Shown piece after piece: positions 39,331 through 47,561 of a stretch of 64,000 bases of DNA. Origin of the DNA: Rhizobiaceae bacterium (GTDB lineage: Bacteria > Pseudomonadota > Alphaproteobacteria > Rhizobiales > Rhizobiaceae); the NCBI GenBank assembly GCA_023953905.1, contig JAMLJA010000005.1, positions 124,001 through 188,000 of the forward strand, given 5' to 3'. The translations under genes and the position numbers were made by a program. Positions within the stretch are counted from its first letter, which is position 1; the number at the start of each line of letters is the position of its first letter. Below the pieces are notes generated by a model that did no database searches, was not told where the DNA came from, and worked only from the letters and a program-made list of their open reading frames with translations.

Positions 39331-40188
39331 ATGGTTTCAAAACAATGGCATTTGGCGCATGGCCGCCAACTTGAGCTGGGTGCCACCGCCAGGATCATGG
39401 GCGTACTCAACGTGACGCCGGACAGTTTTTCTGACGGCGGCCGCTTTGGATCGCTCGATCGCGCAGTGGAACAAGCACAGCGCATGATCGAGGAAGGCGC
39501 AGACATTATCGATGTCGGCGGCGAGACAACGAAACCCGGTTCACATGCCATCAGCGCGTCAGAAGAGCAGATGCGCGTTCTGCCGGTTATCGAAGCCCTT
39601 GCGGGCAACACCGATGGGCTGATCTCGATAGATACCTATCGCGCTGATACCGCTCGCCTTGCGGTGAGCGCCGGCGCCCACATCGTCAATGATATCTGGG
39701 GTCTGCAGAAGGAGCCGGACATTGCGACGATTGCCGCAGAAACGAGGGCAGGCCTTGTCATCATGCACAATGGTCGCGGGCGCACGCTGGAGCAAGATGC
39801 CATCGCAGACCAGATTGGGTTTCTGCAGAAATCACTGAGGATTGCGCGTGAGGCTGGCGTAGCAAGTGATTCAATCGTGCTGGATCCCGGATTTGGCTTC
39901 GCCAAGGAGACAACCGAGATGAATCTCGATCTCATGGCGCGCCTGGAGGAGCTTCACACTTTGGGGTTTCCGCTTCTTGTGGGGACCTCGCGCAAGCGAT
40001 TCATTGGAACTATCACGGGTCGCGAGCCAAACGAACGTGATGTCGGAACCGCAGCCACGAGCGTGCTTCTAAGATTGAAGGGGGCATCCGTTTTTCGGGT
40101 GCACAATGTCGCTTTCAACCGCGATGCACTGAAGATGGTCGATGCTATAATGGCGACTTCGACAAACTCAGGGATCGCAACGGCGTGA
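39331..40188 (+). CDS. folP: Dihydropteroate synthase
   Basis: FolP condenses 6-hydroxymethyl-7,8-dihydropterin diphosphate with p-aminobenzoate and is the sulfonamide target. The 285-residue protein has IMGVLNVTPDSFSDGG, DIIDVGGETTKPGSHAI, SIDTYRADTARLAV and VLDPGFGFAKET, then GTSRKRFIG near residue 220. It is the first gene of a folP-folB-folK unit in which all junctions overlap. Confidence 0.96.
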   Translation: MVSKQWHLAHGRQLELGATARIMGVLNVTPDSFSDGGRFGSLDRAVEQAQRMIEEGADIIDVGGETTKPGSHAISASEEQMRVLPVIEALAGNTDGLISIDTYRADTARLAVSAGAHIVNDIWGLQKEPDIATIAAETRAGLVIMHNGRGRTLEQDAIADQIGFLQKSLRIAREAGVASDSIVLDPGFGFAKETTEMNLDLMARLEELHTLGFPLLVGTSRKRFIGTITGREPNERDVGTAATSVLLRLKGASVFRVHNVAFNRDALKMVDAIMATSTNSGIATA

Positions 40189-40547
40189 CCTATCTTATCC
40201 GTCTCAAAAACTGCGCCTTCTTTGCCCGGCATGGCGTGCACGACGAGGAAGAGATGCTGGGACAGCGTTTCTATGTCGACGCGGTTCTCACCGTTGACCC
40301 CGGCGAAGCGTTGGAGAACGACAGCATTGAAGGCACTGTCGACTACGGGGTTGCCTTCGGAGTGATCGAGAAGATTATCACTGGAGAGCGTCGCTTCCTG
40401 ATCGAAGCGCTCGCCCTTACGGTCGCAAAGGCGCTGATTGAACGCTATCCGCAGATCCTGCGTGCGGAGATCACTGTGCGTAAACCCAATGCGCCTGTTG
40501 CTGGTGTGCTCGACTATGTTGAGGTGGCTGTTGCCTGGCCAGAATAG
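40185..40547 (+). CDS. folB: Dihydroneopterin aldolase
   Basis: FolB cleaves 7,8-dihydroneopterin to 6-hydroxymethyl-dihydropterin and glycolaldehyde. The 120-residue protein has NCAFFARHGVHDEEEMLGQRF, the catalytic-Glu and substrate region, SIEGTVDYGVAFGVIE and the closing PVAGVLDYVEVAVAW. It uses a GTG start that overlaps the folP stop by 4 bases (GTGA), and folK begins inside its last 17 bases. Confidence 0.95.
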   Translation: MTYLIRLKNCAFFARHGVHDEEEMLGQRFYVDAVLTVDPGEALENDSIEGTVDYGVAFGVIEKIITGERRFLIEALALTVAKALIERYPQILRAEITVRKPNAPVAGVLDYVEVAVAWPE

Positions 40548-41046
40548 AATCCGCGCCTATCTTGGCCTCGGCGGCAATCTGGATGACCCACGACAGTCAA
40601 TGGCAACGGCGCTTCAGGCGATCGATGCCGATGCTCGGACCAATGTCGTTGTCGTTTCGTCCATCTACCGCACGCCGCCCTGGGGCAAGACGGATCAGCC
40701 GGATTTTCTCAACTGCGCGGCCGAGATTTCGACGCAACGTTCGCCCCGCGACCTGCTGGACCTCTGTCTCGAGACGGAAAGATCGCTGAAGCGGGTTCGC
40801 CGCGAGCGATGGGGGCCACGCATCGTTGACCTCGACGTGCTGATCTACGGGAATGTCGACATCAACGAATCCGGTCTCATAATTCCACATCCCCGGATGA
40901 CGGACCGCGCCTTTGTGATGGTGCCGTTGGCTGAGATCGCACCGCAGATCATCGTCTCGGGTATAGCGGTGAGAGAGAGGGCGTCCGCGCTCGACACTGC
41001 GGGAATCGCAATGCTTGAAACCACCAAGGACTGGTGGCGAGCATGA
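40531..41046 (+). CDS. folK: 2-amino-4-hydroxy-6-hydroxymethyldihydropteridine diphosphokinase
   Basis: FolK pyrophosphorylates the pterin alcohol to feed FolP. The protein has AYLGLGGNLDDPRQSM, SSIYRTPPWGKTDQPDFLN, RRERWGPRIVDLDVLIYG and IIPHPRMTDRAFVMVPLAE, complete family motifs. The start chosen is a TTG at 40531, a few residues before the conserved beta strand and inside the end of folB; an earlier ATG at 40438 lies far inside folB and would add a non-conserved extension. The product is 171 residues. Confidence 0.94.
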   Translation: MPGQNRIRAYLGLGGNLDDPRQSMATALQAIDADARTNVVVVSSIYRTPPWGKTDQPDFLNCAAEISTQRSPRDLLDLCLETERSLKRVRRERWGPRIVDLDVLIYGNVDINESGLIIPHPRMTDRAFVMVPLAEIAPQIIVSGIAVRERASALDTAGIAMLETTKDWWRA

Positions 41047-41067
41047 GCCTGTAATCAGACCCTCTGC

Positions 41068-41619
41068 CTAGCCGGCGAAGCCTCCTTCATCCAAAAAGGC
41101 TTGCTCCTCAGGTGTCGTTTCCCGTCCCAGAATGCGGTTTCGATGGGGGAAGCGACCAAACCGCGTGATGATATCGCGATGCCCGATCGCGTGTTTTAGC
41201 CCTTCACCGCCCACTTCGCTATTGCACTCTACCGCGAATGTCTGGTCGTCCAGAGACTCAGAATGGGAGAAGGGCAGGTAGAAGAATATGCGCGCCATCC
41301 CCTCAAACGCGCGGTCATGGGCCGCTGCGATTGCCTTGCGGGCGAAGTGGCGGGCGAGGGGATCGGTTGCGTACATGTGTCCGGTTCCGCGAAAGCTGTT
41401 GCGCGGAAACTGGTCGAGCAGGATCATAAGGGCGAATGCGCCATCGGAATGGCCCAGCCAATCGTCATGTTCCCGACGCGCCGCCGCAAAGTGCAGGTCC
41501 ATAAAACGTGAGCGCAACTCAGCATCGAAGCGCTCATCCTTGGTAAACCAGGCCTCATAGCCCGCGTCGAGCCAGAATTGGGTGCAAGAGACCGCCCTTG
41601 AATCTACGAGTTTATTCAT
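41068..41619 (-). CDS. DUF924 family protein
   Basis: A 183-residue soluble, helical protein of the DUF924 family, which has a tetratricopeptide-like fold and no assigned biochemical role. The blocks are CTQFWLDAGYEAWFTKDERFD, LILLDQFPRNSFRGT (here ALMILLDQFPRNSFRGTGHM), FFYLPFSHSESLDDQ and RFGRFPHRNRILGRETTPEE. Its ATG overlaps the stop of the antiporter gene (ATGA), so it is co-translated with it. Confidence 0.9.
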   Translation of the reverse strand: MNKLVDSRAVSCTQFWLDAGYEAWFTKDERFDAELRSRFMDLHFAAARREHDDWLGHSDGAFALMILLDQFPRNSFRGTGHMYATDPLARHFARKAIAAAHDRAFEGMARIFFYLPFSHSESLDDQTFAVECNSEVGGEGLKHAIGHRDIITRFGRFPHRNRILGRETTPEEQAFLDEGGFAG

Positions 41620-43472
41620 GCGTTTCCTTCCCTTGCATCAACAGACATGTCGGTTTTCGGTGACCCCAACGCGTCAATGGCCTCCTCGTTCATGGCCCGT
41701 CCGGTTCGCTTTGGAGGCGTCAAAGGCGTCGGCACAGGCATGTTGCCCTTAAAATATCCGCGCCCTGCCTGAAGCCCGCCCGCCATTTGAGCCTCAAGGC
41801 GGGCATTGTCGCGCTTGCGTACATCGCCGATAATCTCGGCAGCCTCTTCTTCGTCTATGCCAACAGTTTCCAGAACCCTTTGGCCGAAAAGCAACGCGGA
41901 TTCGAAAGTCTCGCGGACCTGATAGTCAACACCTGTCTGAATGAGGTCGAGCGCGACACCACGGTCGTATGCCCGGGCCATGACTTTGGAAAGAGGAAAT
42001 TCGGATTTGAGAATTTCTGCGATCCTGACAGCCGTCTCGCCCTTGTCCACACAGATGAGGACCGCCTGGGCATGTCCTGCGCCCGCAGCATGCAGAATGT
42101 CGGGCCGCGTCCCGTCGCCGTAATACACCTTGAAGCCGAAGCTGGCCGCCGCCTGTATCATCTCGACGTCATTGTCGATGATAGAGACATCAACACCCCG
42201 AAGGAGAAGCGGTTGAGCCGCGATCTGTCCGAACCGGCCAAATCCGATGACAAGCACGCTGCCATTCAGCCCATCCGCTTCCTCAATACCATCCATCGAC
42301 ACCTCCTGTTCACCCAGGAAACGTCGCATGACGATCATTGCCAGCGGAGTAAGCACCATCGAGATGATGATGATCGCTGTGAGGATGGCATTCTCCTCGC
42401 CGCTGATGATGTTGACCGCCATTGCCGAGGAATAGAGAACGAATGCAAATTCGCCTCCCTGCGCCATCACCACAGCGCGTTCTATCGCCTCCGAATGACT
42501 GCTCCTCAGCAGTCTCGCCACGCCGTAAATTCCCGCCGCCTTCACGACCATATAAAGAACCACGAAAACGGCGATGATGACCCAGTTCGCCGCAACGACG
42601 GTCAGGTCCAGCGACATGCCAACGGCGAGGAAGAAGAGGCCGAGCAAAACCCCTCGGAAGGGTTCTATGTCGGCTTCGAGTTGGTGCCGGAACGTCGATT
42701 CCGACAGCAAAACGCCCGCGAGGAACGCTCCCATTGCCATAGACAGCCCGCTTGACTGCATCAGAAGCGCCGCACCGAGGACGACAAGCAAAGCTGCCGC
42801 CGTCATCACTTCGCGCGCATGGGCATCCGCCAGTATGCGAAAGAACGGATTGAGGAGATAGAGCCCTGCGACCACGAGGGCGACAATCGCCGCCATACCT
42901 ATGCCGACATCCGTCAAGCGTTCGACCAGAGTTACATCGCCGCCGCCCGGTGCCAGGAAAGCCACGAGCGCGAGCAGCGGAACGATTGCGAGATCCTCCA
43001 GAAGCAGGATGGACACGATTCGTTGGCCCTTTGGGGTCGCGATCTCGCTTCGTTCTTCAAGAACCTGCATCACAATAGCGGTCGACGTCAGAACGAAGCC
43101 GGCGCCGGAGACGAAAGAACCTGCAATCGGGAAGCCCGCGGCAAAACCGATCGCCGTGAGCAGCAGCGCGCACACACCCACCTGAAGCACGCCCAAGCCG
43201 AATATATCGCGCCGCAGGCTCCATAACCGGCTCGGTCTCATCTCCAGACCGATGATGAAGAGGAACATCACAACGCCAAGCTCGGCGACATGAAGGATCG
43301 CGCCGGGCTCAGAAAAAATGCCTAACCCAAATGGACCAATGGCCAAGCCCGCGGCCAGATAGCCAAGGATGGAACCGAGCCCGAGTCGCTTGAAGATCGG
43401 CACCGCGACAACGCCCGCGCCCAGCAGAGCAACCACAGACACCAGTTCGCTGCTCGATGCTTCCGCTACCAT
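41616..43472 (-). CDS. Monovalent cation:proton antiporter-2 (CPA2/Kef-type) with RCK domain
   Basis: A 618-residue inner-membrane K+/H+ antiporter. The N-terminal 380 residues form about 12-13 helices of a Na+/H+-exchanger domain (LGSILGYLAAGLAIGPFGLG, GAGFVLTSTAIVMQVLEE, VVMAQGGEFAFVLYSSAM). A cytoplasmic TrkA-N/RCK domain follows with the nucleotide loop VLVIGFGRFGQIAAQPL near residue 400. It resembles KefB/KefC, which respond to glutathione adducts, but the sequence alone does not prove that gating. It is the first gene of a pair with the DUF924 gene. Confidence 0.93.
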   Translation of the reverse strand: MVAEASSSELVSVVALLGAGVVAVPIFKRLGLGSILGYLAAGLAIGPFGLGIFSEPGAILHVAELGVVMFLFIIGLEMRPSRLWSLRRDIFGLGVLQVGVCALLLTAIGFAAGFPIAGSFVSGAGFVLTSTAIVMQVLEERSEIATPKGQRIVSILLLEDLAIVPLLALVAFLAPGGGDVTLVERLTDVGIGMAAIVALVVAGLYLLNPFFRILADAHAREVMTAAALLVVLGAALLMQSSGLSMAMGAFLAGVLLSESTFRHQLEADIEPFRGVLLGLFFLAVGMSLDLTVVAANWVIIAVFVVLYMVVKAAGIYGVARLLRSSHSEAIERAVVMAQGGEFAFVLYSSAMAVNIISGEENAILTAIIIISMVLTPLAMIVMRRFLGEQEVSMDGIEEADGLNGSVLVIGFGRFGQIAAQPLLLRGVDVSIIDNDVEMIQAAASFGFKVYYGDGTRPDILHAAGAGHAQAVLICVDKGETAVRIAEILKSEFPLSKVMARAYDRGVALDLIQTGVDYQVRETFESALLFGQRVLETVGIDEEEAAEIIGDVRKRDNARLEAQMAGGLQAGRGYFKGNMPVPTPLTPPKRTGRAMNEEAIDALGSPKTDMSVDAREGNA

Positions 43473-43668
43473 GCAATGGGTCTTTCATATTGGATGACTG
43501 TCGGCACGCCGCTTTGGCGCAGCACCGTCAGGATAGTGTCCCTGCAAGGCCGCGAACAAGCCCTTCTCTCAGGGCACATTCAGCCAGTCGTTAAATTTCG
43601 CGCTAACCCCGCATTAACTCAAGACGAACGCGCGAGAACCGCCTTTCGGCGAAACAGAAGAAAACCTA

Positions 43669-43698
43669 TTGACGAACGGAACAAATGAGGAACATAAT
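43669..43698 (+). promoter_or_regulatory. SOS-type promoter with alphaproteobacterial LexA box
   Basis: TTGACG at 43669-43674 and CATAAT at 43693-43698 form a -35/-10 pair with an 18-base spacer. Between them lies the direct repeat GAAC-N7-GAAC at 43679-43693 (GAACAAATGAGGAAC). GAAC-N7-GAAC is the reverse complement of GTTC-N7-GTTC, the LexA-binding consensus of alphaproteobacteria. A LexA dimer bound here would block RNA polymerase. Confidence 0.8.
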
Positions 43699-43728
43699 AA
43701 AAACATGTTGAAAACATGGAGAGTACCT

Positions 43729-43815
43729 ATGCAGGATTTCCTTCAGGACGTCGTCTCTATGGTGTGCATGAGCACCTTCCTCGTTTCCGTGGCTATCTGG
43801 ATCGGCAGCCTTTGA
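43729..43815 (+). CDS. 28-residue single-helix membrane peptide, predicted SOS-induced
   Basis: ATG at 43729 has a GGAGAG ribosome site 5 bases upstream and encodes MQDFLQDVVSMVCMSTFLVS followed by VAIWIGSL, then TGA at 43815. A short acidic N-terminus precedes one hydrophobic helix with a Trp close to the C-terminal end. It lies directly behind the LexA-box promoter. An in-frame upstream ATG at 43705 would add 8 residues but lacks a well-placed ribosome site. I recognise no sequence family. Size, topology and SOS control resemble SidA, the 29-residue Caulobacter division inhibitor; shared function is inference. It is not visible to usual length-filtered gene calling. Confidence 0.7.
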   Translation: MQDFLQDVVSMVCMSTFLVSVAIWIGSL

Positions 43816-43836
43816 TGTTGGTCAAGGCCGGAGCCG

Positions 43837-44556
43837 CTAGATACTGACGACGCCGGAACCGAATATGGGTTTGAAAGCATTTTTCAAGGCAATGTCGACA
43901 TCGGCCATCGTCACCGGCAACCCCAGATCGACAAGACTGGTCACGCCATGCTGGCTGATTCCGCAGGGGATGATGCCAGCAAAATGACCGAGGTCGGGTT
44001 CGACATTTATCGATACCCCGTGGAATGAAACCCATCTGCGCAGACGTATTCCTATGGCGGCAATCTTGTCCTCTGCCGGTCGTCCGTCGGGCAGAGGAAG
44101 GCGATCGGGCCGCACAACCCATACTCCCACGCGATCCTCGCGGCGTTCGCCGCGTACATTGAAGCTTGCCAGCGTGGAGATTATCCATGCCTCAAGTGCG
44201 GCGACAAAAGCTCGGACATCTTCTCGCCGTCGTTTGAGGTCGAGCATTACATAGGCCACGCGTTGTCCCGGCCCATGATATGTATATTCGCCACCGCGGC
44301 TCGACGGAAAAACCGGAAATCGGTCCGGATCCACGAGATCGTCAGGCTTTGCGCTGGTACCTGCTGTGTAGAGCGGCGGATGTTCTACGAGCCAGATCAG
44401 TTCGCGCGCTGTGCCATCGCGAATATCGGCGGCGCGCTGCTCCATGAATGCGACGGCCTCGCTATATCCTGTTAGCCCGGGCTCGATTCGCCATTCCACC
44501 TGGATGGAGGGATCCAAAGGCAGGAATCTGGTGGGGATATCGTCGCGCAGCGTCAT
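43837..44556 (-). CDS. lipB: Lipoyl(octanoyl) transferase
   Basis: LipB moves octanoate from acyl carrier protein to the lipoyl domains of 2-oxoacid dehydrogenases. The 239-residue protein has [63 protein letters not shown] with the conserved Lys, and the catalytic Cys in [15 protein letters not shown]. It is convergent with the small SOS gene; only about 20 bases separate their ends. Confidence 0.95.
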   Translation of the reverse strand: MTLRDDIPTRFLPLDPSIQVEWRIEPGLTGYSEAVAFMEQRAADIRDGTARELIWLVEHPPLYTAGTSAKPDDLVDPDRFPVFPSSRGGEYTYHGPGQRVAYVMLDLKRRREDVRAFVAALEAWIISTLASFNVRGERREDRVGVWVVRPDRLPLPDGRPAEDKIAAIGIRLRRWVSFHGVSINVEPDLGHFAGIIPCGISQHGVTSLVDLGLPVTMADVDIALKNAFKPIFGSGVVSI

Positions 44557-44693
44557 GGTGTTGCTGATATAGGTCGCAACACACCTTCAAATCCAGAGCG
44601 AGCTCACTTGCGAACAGGTGAGGGCAAAAACTGGTCTGAAAAAGTGCTTGAACGGTTGCCGGCGAGCGCCGGCGTGATCGCCTTCAAAGGTGA

Positions 44694-44778
44694 TGGTGCG
44701 GTCGAGAAGACTCGAACTTCCACGGGTTGCCCCACAGCGACCTCAACGCTGCGCGTCTACCAATTCCGCCACGACCGC
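44694..44778 (-). tRNA. tRNA-Leu (anticodon GAG)
   Basis: On the minus strand the 5' acceptor GCGGTCG pairs with CGACCGC before the discriminator A and an encoded CCA. A D-arm with GGTAGACGC, anticodon stem CAGCG/CGCTG with loop TTGAGGT (anticodon GAG), a long variable arm (TGGGGCAACCCGT) typical of class II Leu tRNA, and the T-loop TTCGAGT are all present. Total length 85 bases including CCA. Confidence 0.96.
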
Positions 44779-45084
44779 ACGTCACAGAAGGGCCGGCTCG
44801 AACCGGCTCGCGGCATGTAGCAAATCACTTTCGGTGAAACAAGCCGCGCAATCGAATATTCCGAAAAGGATTGCGACAAGTTTGAATTTGGGATGCAAAG
44901 CCGTGTCGCTGTCAATGCCAAGTTGCAGAGTCCTGACCCTATGTGTGGCTTCGTCGCCACGATGCGTCAGGCGATCGGAAGCCCCGGGTGGCTGGCACGC
45001 CGACAAGGCGCTATTCGCTTTGTCATTCAGGGTCATGCACGCTAGACGTGGAGTGACACGCCCCAGAGTATGAAGGAGGCGCCG
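44779..45084. other. Intergenic region between tRNA-Leu and mgtE
   Basis: About 300 bases with no convincing gene. A short hairpin (GCCGG-CTCGAA-CCGGC) lies near 44793 just upstream of the tRNA. Open frames on both strands lack ribosome sites and conserved motifs. No M-box-type magnesium riboswitch is recognisable before mgtE. Confidence 0.5.
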
Positions 45085-46500
45085 ATGGAAGGCACGGACG
45101 ACGCGACACATACCGGCCCGAAGCCTGAGTCGACGAATCCCGAGATCTATGGCGAGGATGGGAGCATCTCCGCTCCATTTCTAGCCAAGGTCGGAGCAGC
45201 CATCGCGGATCGCGACACGCTGGCGCTGAAACATGAGGTCAGCGAACTCCACCAGTCAGAACTTGGCGATCTGCTCGAAGCGCTGATGTTGGAGCAGCGA
45301 CTTGCGCTTGTCGATCTGCTGGGATCGGACTTCGACTTTTCGTCCCTCACCGAAGTCGATGAAGCGATCCGTCTCGGCATTGTCGACTCGCTGCCAAACG
45401 AGCAGATCGCGCAGGCCGTGCAGGAGCTCGACTCCGACGACGCGGTCTACATTCTCGAGGATCTTGATCAGGAGGATCAGGATGAAATCCTCGCTAACCT
45501 GCCTTTCACGGAACGAATTCGCCTCCGCCGCGCATTGGACTACCCGGAAGAGAGCGCCGGCCGGCGCATGCAGACGGAGTTCGTCGCTGTCCCGCCCTTC
45601 TGGACGGTCGGACAGACCATCGACTACATGCGCGAAGACAAGGATCTTCCGGAGCGCTTTTCACAGATCTTCGTGATCGATCCGACCTTCAAACTCCTCG
45701 GCGCCGTCGATCTGGATCAGATCCTGAGGGCAAAGCGCGGTGTCAAGATCGGCGACATCATGCATGAGACCCGTCATGCGATTCCCGCGACAATGGATCA
45801 GGAAGAGGCGGCGCGCGAGTTCGAGCAGTACGATCTTCTGTCGGCCGCAGTTGTGGACGAGAACGAGCGACTGGTCGGCATTTTGACGATCGATGACGTC
45901 GTCGACGTGATCCAGCAGGAAGCGGAGGAGGATCTCCTGCGCATGGGTGGCGTCGGCGACGAAGAGCTGTCGGACAGGGTCCTCACAACCTCGCGCTCCC
46001 GTGTGCCGTGGCTGCTCGTCAATCTGGTGACGGCCTTCCTGGCGGCCTCGGTGATCGGGCTGTTCGATCACACCATCGAAAGGATAGTCGCGCTCGCGGT
46101 GCTCATGCCGATTGTGGCGGGCATGGGCGGCAATGCCGGCTCACAGACCATGACGGTGACTGTGAGGGCGCTCGCGACGAAAGATCTGGATATTTATAAC
46201 GCCGGACGCATCATCAGACGCGAGATGGGGGTTGGCTTCCTCAACGGCATTATCTTTGCAACGTTGATCGGGCTGGTGGCGGGCGTATGGTTCGAGGATC
46301 CGAACCTTGGCGGCATCATCGCCTGCGCCATGGTGATAAACATGTTCGTCGCTGCGGTCGCGGGAATCATTATTCCGCTCATCCTGGACCGTTTCAAGAT
46401 AGACCCGGCAGTCGCCTCTGCAGTGTTCGTCACCGCGGTGACGGACGTCGTGGGCTTCTTCGCTTTTCTTGGGCTCGCGACCTGGTGGTTTGGAGTCTGA
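45085..46500 (+). CDS. mgtE: Magnesium transporter MgtE
   Basis: A 471-residue Mg2+ channel. An acidic cytoplasmic N-domain (LDSDDAVYILEDLDQEDQ) and tandem CBS domains (about 150-275) sense Mg2+. Five C-terminal helices contain the signature GGNAGSQTMTVTVRALA and the closing VTAVTDVVGFFAFLGLA. The ATG at 45085 is chosen because AAGGAGG lies 6 bases before it; another in-frame ATG at 45070 lies upstream of that ribosome site. No clear riboswitch precedes it. Confidence 0.95.
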   Translation: MEGTDDATHTGPKPESTNPEIYGEDGSISAPFLAKVGAAIADRDTLALKHEVSELHQSELGDLLEALMLEQRLALVDLLGSDFDFSSLTEVDEAIRLGIVDSLPNEQIAQAVQELDSDDAVYILEDLDQEDQDEILANLPFTERIRLRRALDYPEESAGRRMQTEFVAVPPFWTVGQTIDYMREDKDLPERFSQIFVIDPTFKLLGAVDLDQILRAKRGVKIGDIMHETRHAIPATMDQEEAAREFEQYDLLSAAVVDENERLVGILTIDDVVDVIQQEAEEDLLRMGGVGDEELSDRVLTTSRSRVPWLLVNLVTAFLAASVIGLFDHTIERIVALAVLMPIVAGMGGNAGSQTMTVTVRALATKDLDIYNAGRIIRREMGVGFLNGIIFATLIGLVAGVWFEDPNLGGIIACAMVINMFVAAVAGIIIPLILDRFKIDPAVASAVFVTAVTDVVGFFAFLGLATWWFGV

Positions 46501-46590
46501 CCGCAAAGTCGGTTCTGTGGGGGCCAATCCCCGAGTGACGATATGCGACAATTCTCAGCCGCACAGAGAAGCTCGGTTGTGCAATTGACT

Positions 46591-46600
46591 TTTACGTAAA
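46591..46600 (+). promoter_or_regulatory. Candidate MerR-family operator (perfect palindrome TTTACGTAAA)
   Basis: A perfect 10-base palindrome immediately follows a -35-like TTGACT (46585-46590), 47 bases before the merR gene. MerR proteins bind dyads between -35 and -10 elements, and some that control branched-chain acid catabolism use related sites. The link to this regulator is inference. Confidence 0.4.
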
Positions 46601-46646
46601 TGTACTCCAATTCGATCTGTGAATCCAATGTCGGTTCAGCGCTGGA

Positions 46647-47045
46647 ATGAAAGCGGAGATGCGGGAATTCTACACCATCACCGAACTGACCCGGGAATTC
46701 GATGTGTCCACAAGGACACTTCGTTTCTACGAGGACGAGGGTCTCATCGAGCCCTTGCGGCGAGGCCGTACACGACTTTTCAGGCCATCTGACCGTCATC
46801 TCATAAAGCAGATACTGCGCGGAAAGCGCCTCGGCTTCTCCATCAATGAGATTCGAGAAATCATCCAGATGTACAAGGAGCCGCCCGGCGAGGTGGGGCA
46901 GCTCAAGCTGATGCTCAAGCGCATCGAGGAAAAACGCGATGACCTGCGGCAGAAGCGACGTGATCTGGAAGAGACCTTGCTCGAACTCGACCGCGCGGAC
47001 GACTCCTGCGTCGAGCGCCTTGCGGAGCTCGGGGTAAAGACCTGA
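46647..47045 (+). CDS. MerR-family transcriptional regulator
   Basis: A 132-residue regulator with an N-terminal winged helix (FYTITELTREFDVSTRTLRFYEDEGLIEP, RRGRTRLFRPSDRHLIKQILRGK) and a long C-terminal coiled coil ending DSCVERLAELGVK. It resembles the MerR subgroup that controls branched-chain amino acid or acyl-CoA degradation in proteobacteria, but no such target gene is adjacent. It probably autoregulates through the palindrome upstream. An alternative start at 46659 (MREFYTI) lacks a usable ribosome site. Confidence 0.88.
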   Translation: MKAEMREFYTITELTREFDVSTRTLRFYEDEGLIEPLRRGRTRLFRPSDRHLIKQILRGKRLGFSINEIREIIQMYKEPPGEVGQLKLMLKRIEEKRDDLRQKRRDLEETLLELDRADDSCVERLAELGVKT

Positions 47046-47084
47046 CAAATCCAATGCTATAATTGGACATCCTCAGGTTCTTCG

Positions 47085-47561
47085 TCAGATCCAGCGACGA
47101 ACCTTCTTGACGTAGTCGCGATATCTCTTTCCGAATTTCTGCTCCAGATGCCGCTCCTCGGGCTCCACCGCTGCCTTCTGGGTCGCGAAGGCCGCCACTG
47201 GCGCAAGAATGATGAACCAGAGCATCCCTGAGATCAGGCCGATACCGATCATGACAATCGTATTGCCGAGGTAGATGGGGTTTCGACTGATGCCAAACGG
47301 ACCATCCGTTACAAGATGCGTCGCCGCTCGAGTGGGTGCAGCGGTCGTCTTCGCGCGCCGCAGCGTCCGCAACGAGCTGAACAGCAACGCCACACCCGCT
47401 GCGACACAGAGCCAGCCCAAGGCGAACAGCAGGTCCGACAAGGGCGAGGGGACCCACGGGAGTTCGAGCAGGAAATGAAGCAAGATACTGGCTGCGATCG
47501 CCGCGACATAAATCAAAGGCGGCCAAGGGAAACTGCTTGGACGCGCAATTTTATCCGTCAT
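47085..47561 (-). CDS. Isoprenylcysteine carboxyl methyltransferase-family membrane protein
   Basis: A 158-residue integral membrane protein with four hydrophobic helices. The family signature GPFGISRNPIYLGNTIVMIG and the C-terminal EERHLEQKFGKRYRDYVKKVRRW match the ICMT/PEMT-like superfamily that uses SAM. Bacterial substrates are usually unknown; lipids or small hydrophobic molecules are likely. Its ATG overlaps the stop of the preceding DUF1624 gene (ATGA). Confidence 0.86.
   Translation of the reverse strand: MTDKIARPSSFPWPPLIYVAAIAASILLHFLLELPWVPSPLSDLLFALGWLCVAAGVALLFSSLRTLRRAKTTAAPTRAATHLVTDGPFGISRNPIYLGNTIVMIGIGLISGMLWFIILAPVAAFATQKAAVEPEERHLEQKFGKRYRDYVKKVRRWI

Noticed and set aside
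43476..43688. Plus-strand open frame of about 70 codons upstream of the SOS peptide gene
   Set aside because: It runs through the SOS promoter and LexA box, lacks a ribosome site, and has no conserved feature.
47050..47067. TCCAAT-GCTATA-ATTGGA inverted repeat after the merR gene
   Set aside because: Only a 6-bp A/T-rich stem with no T-run, so it is too weak to call a terminator.
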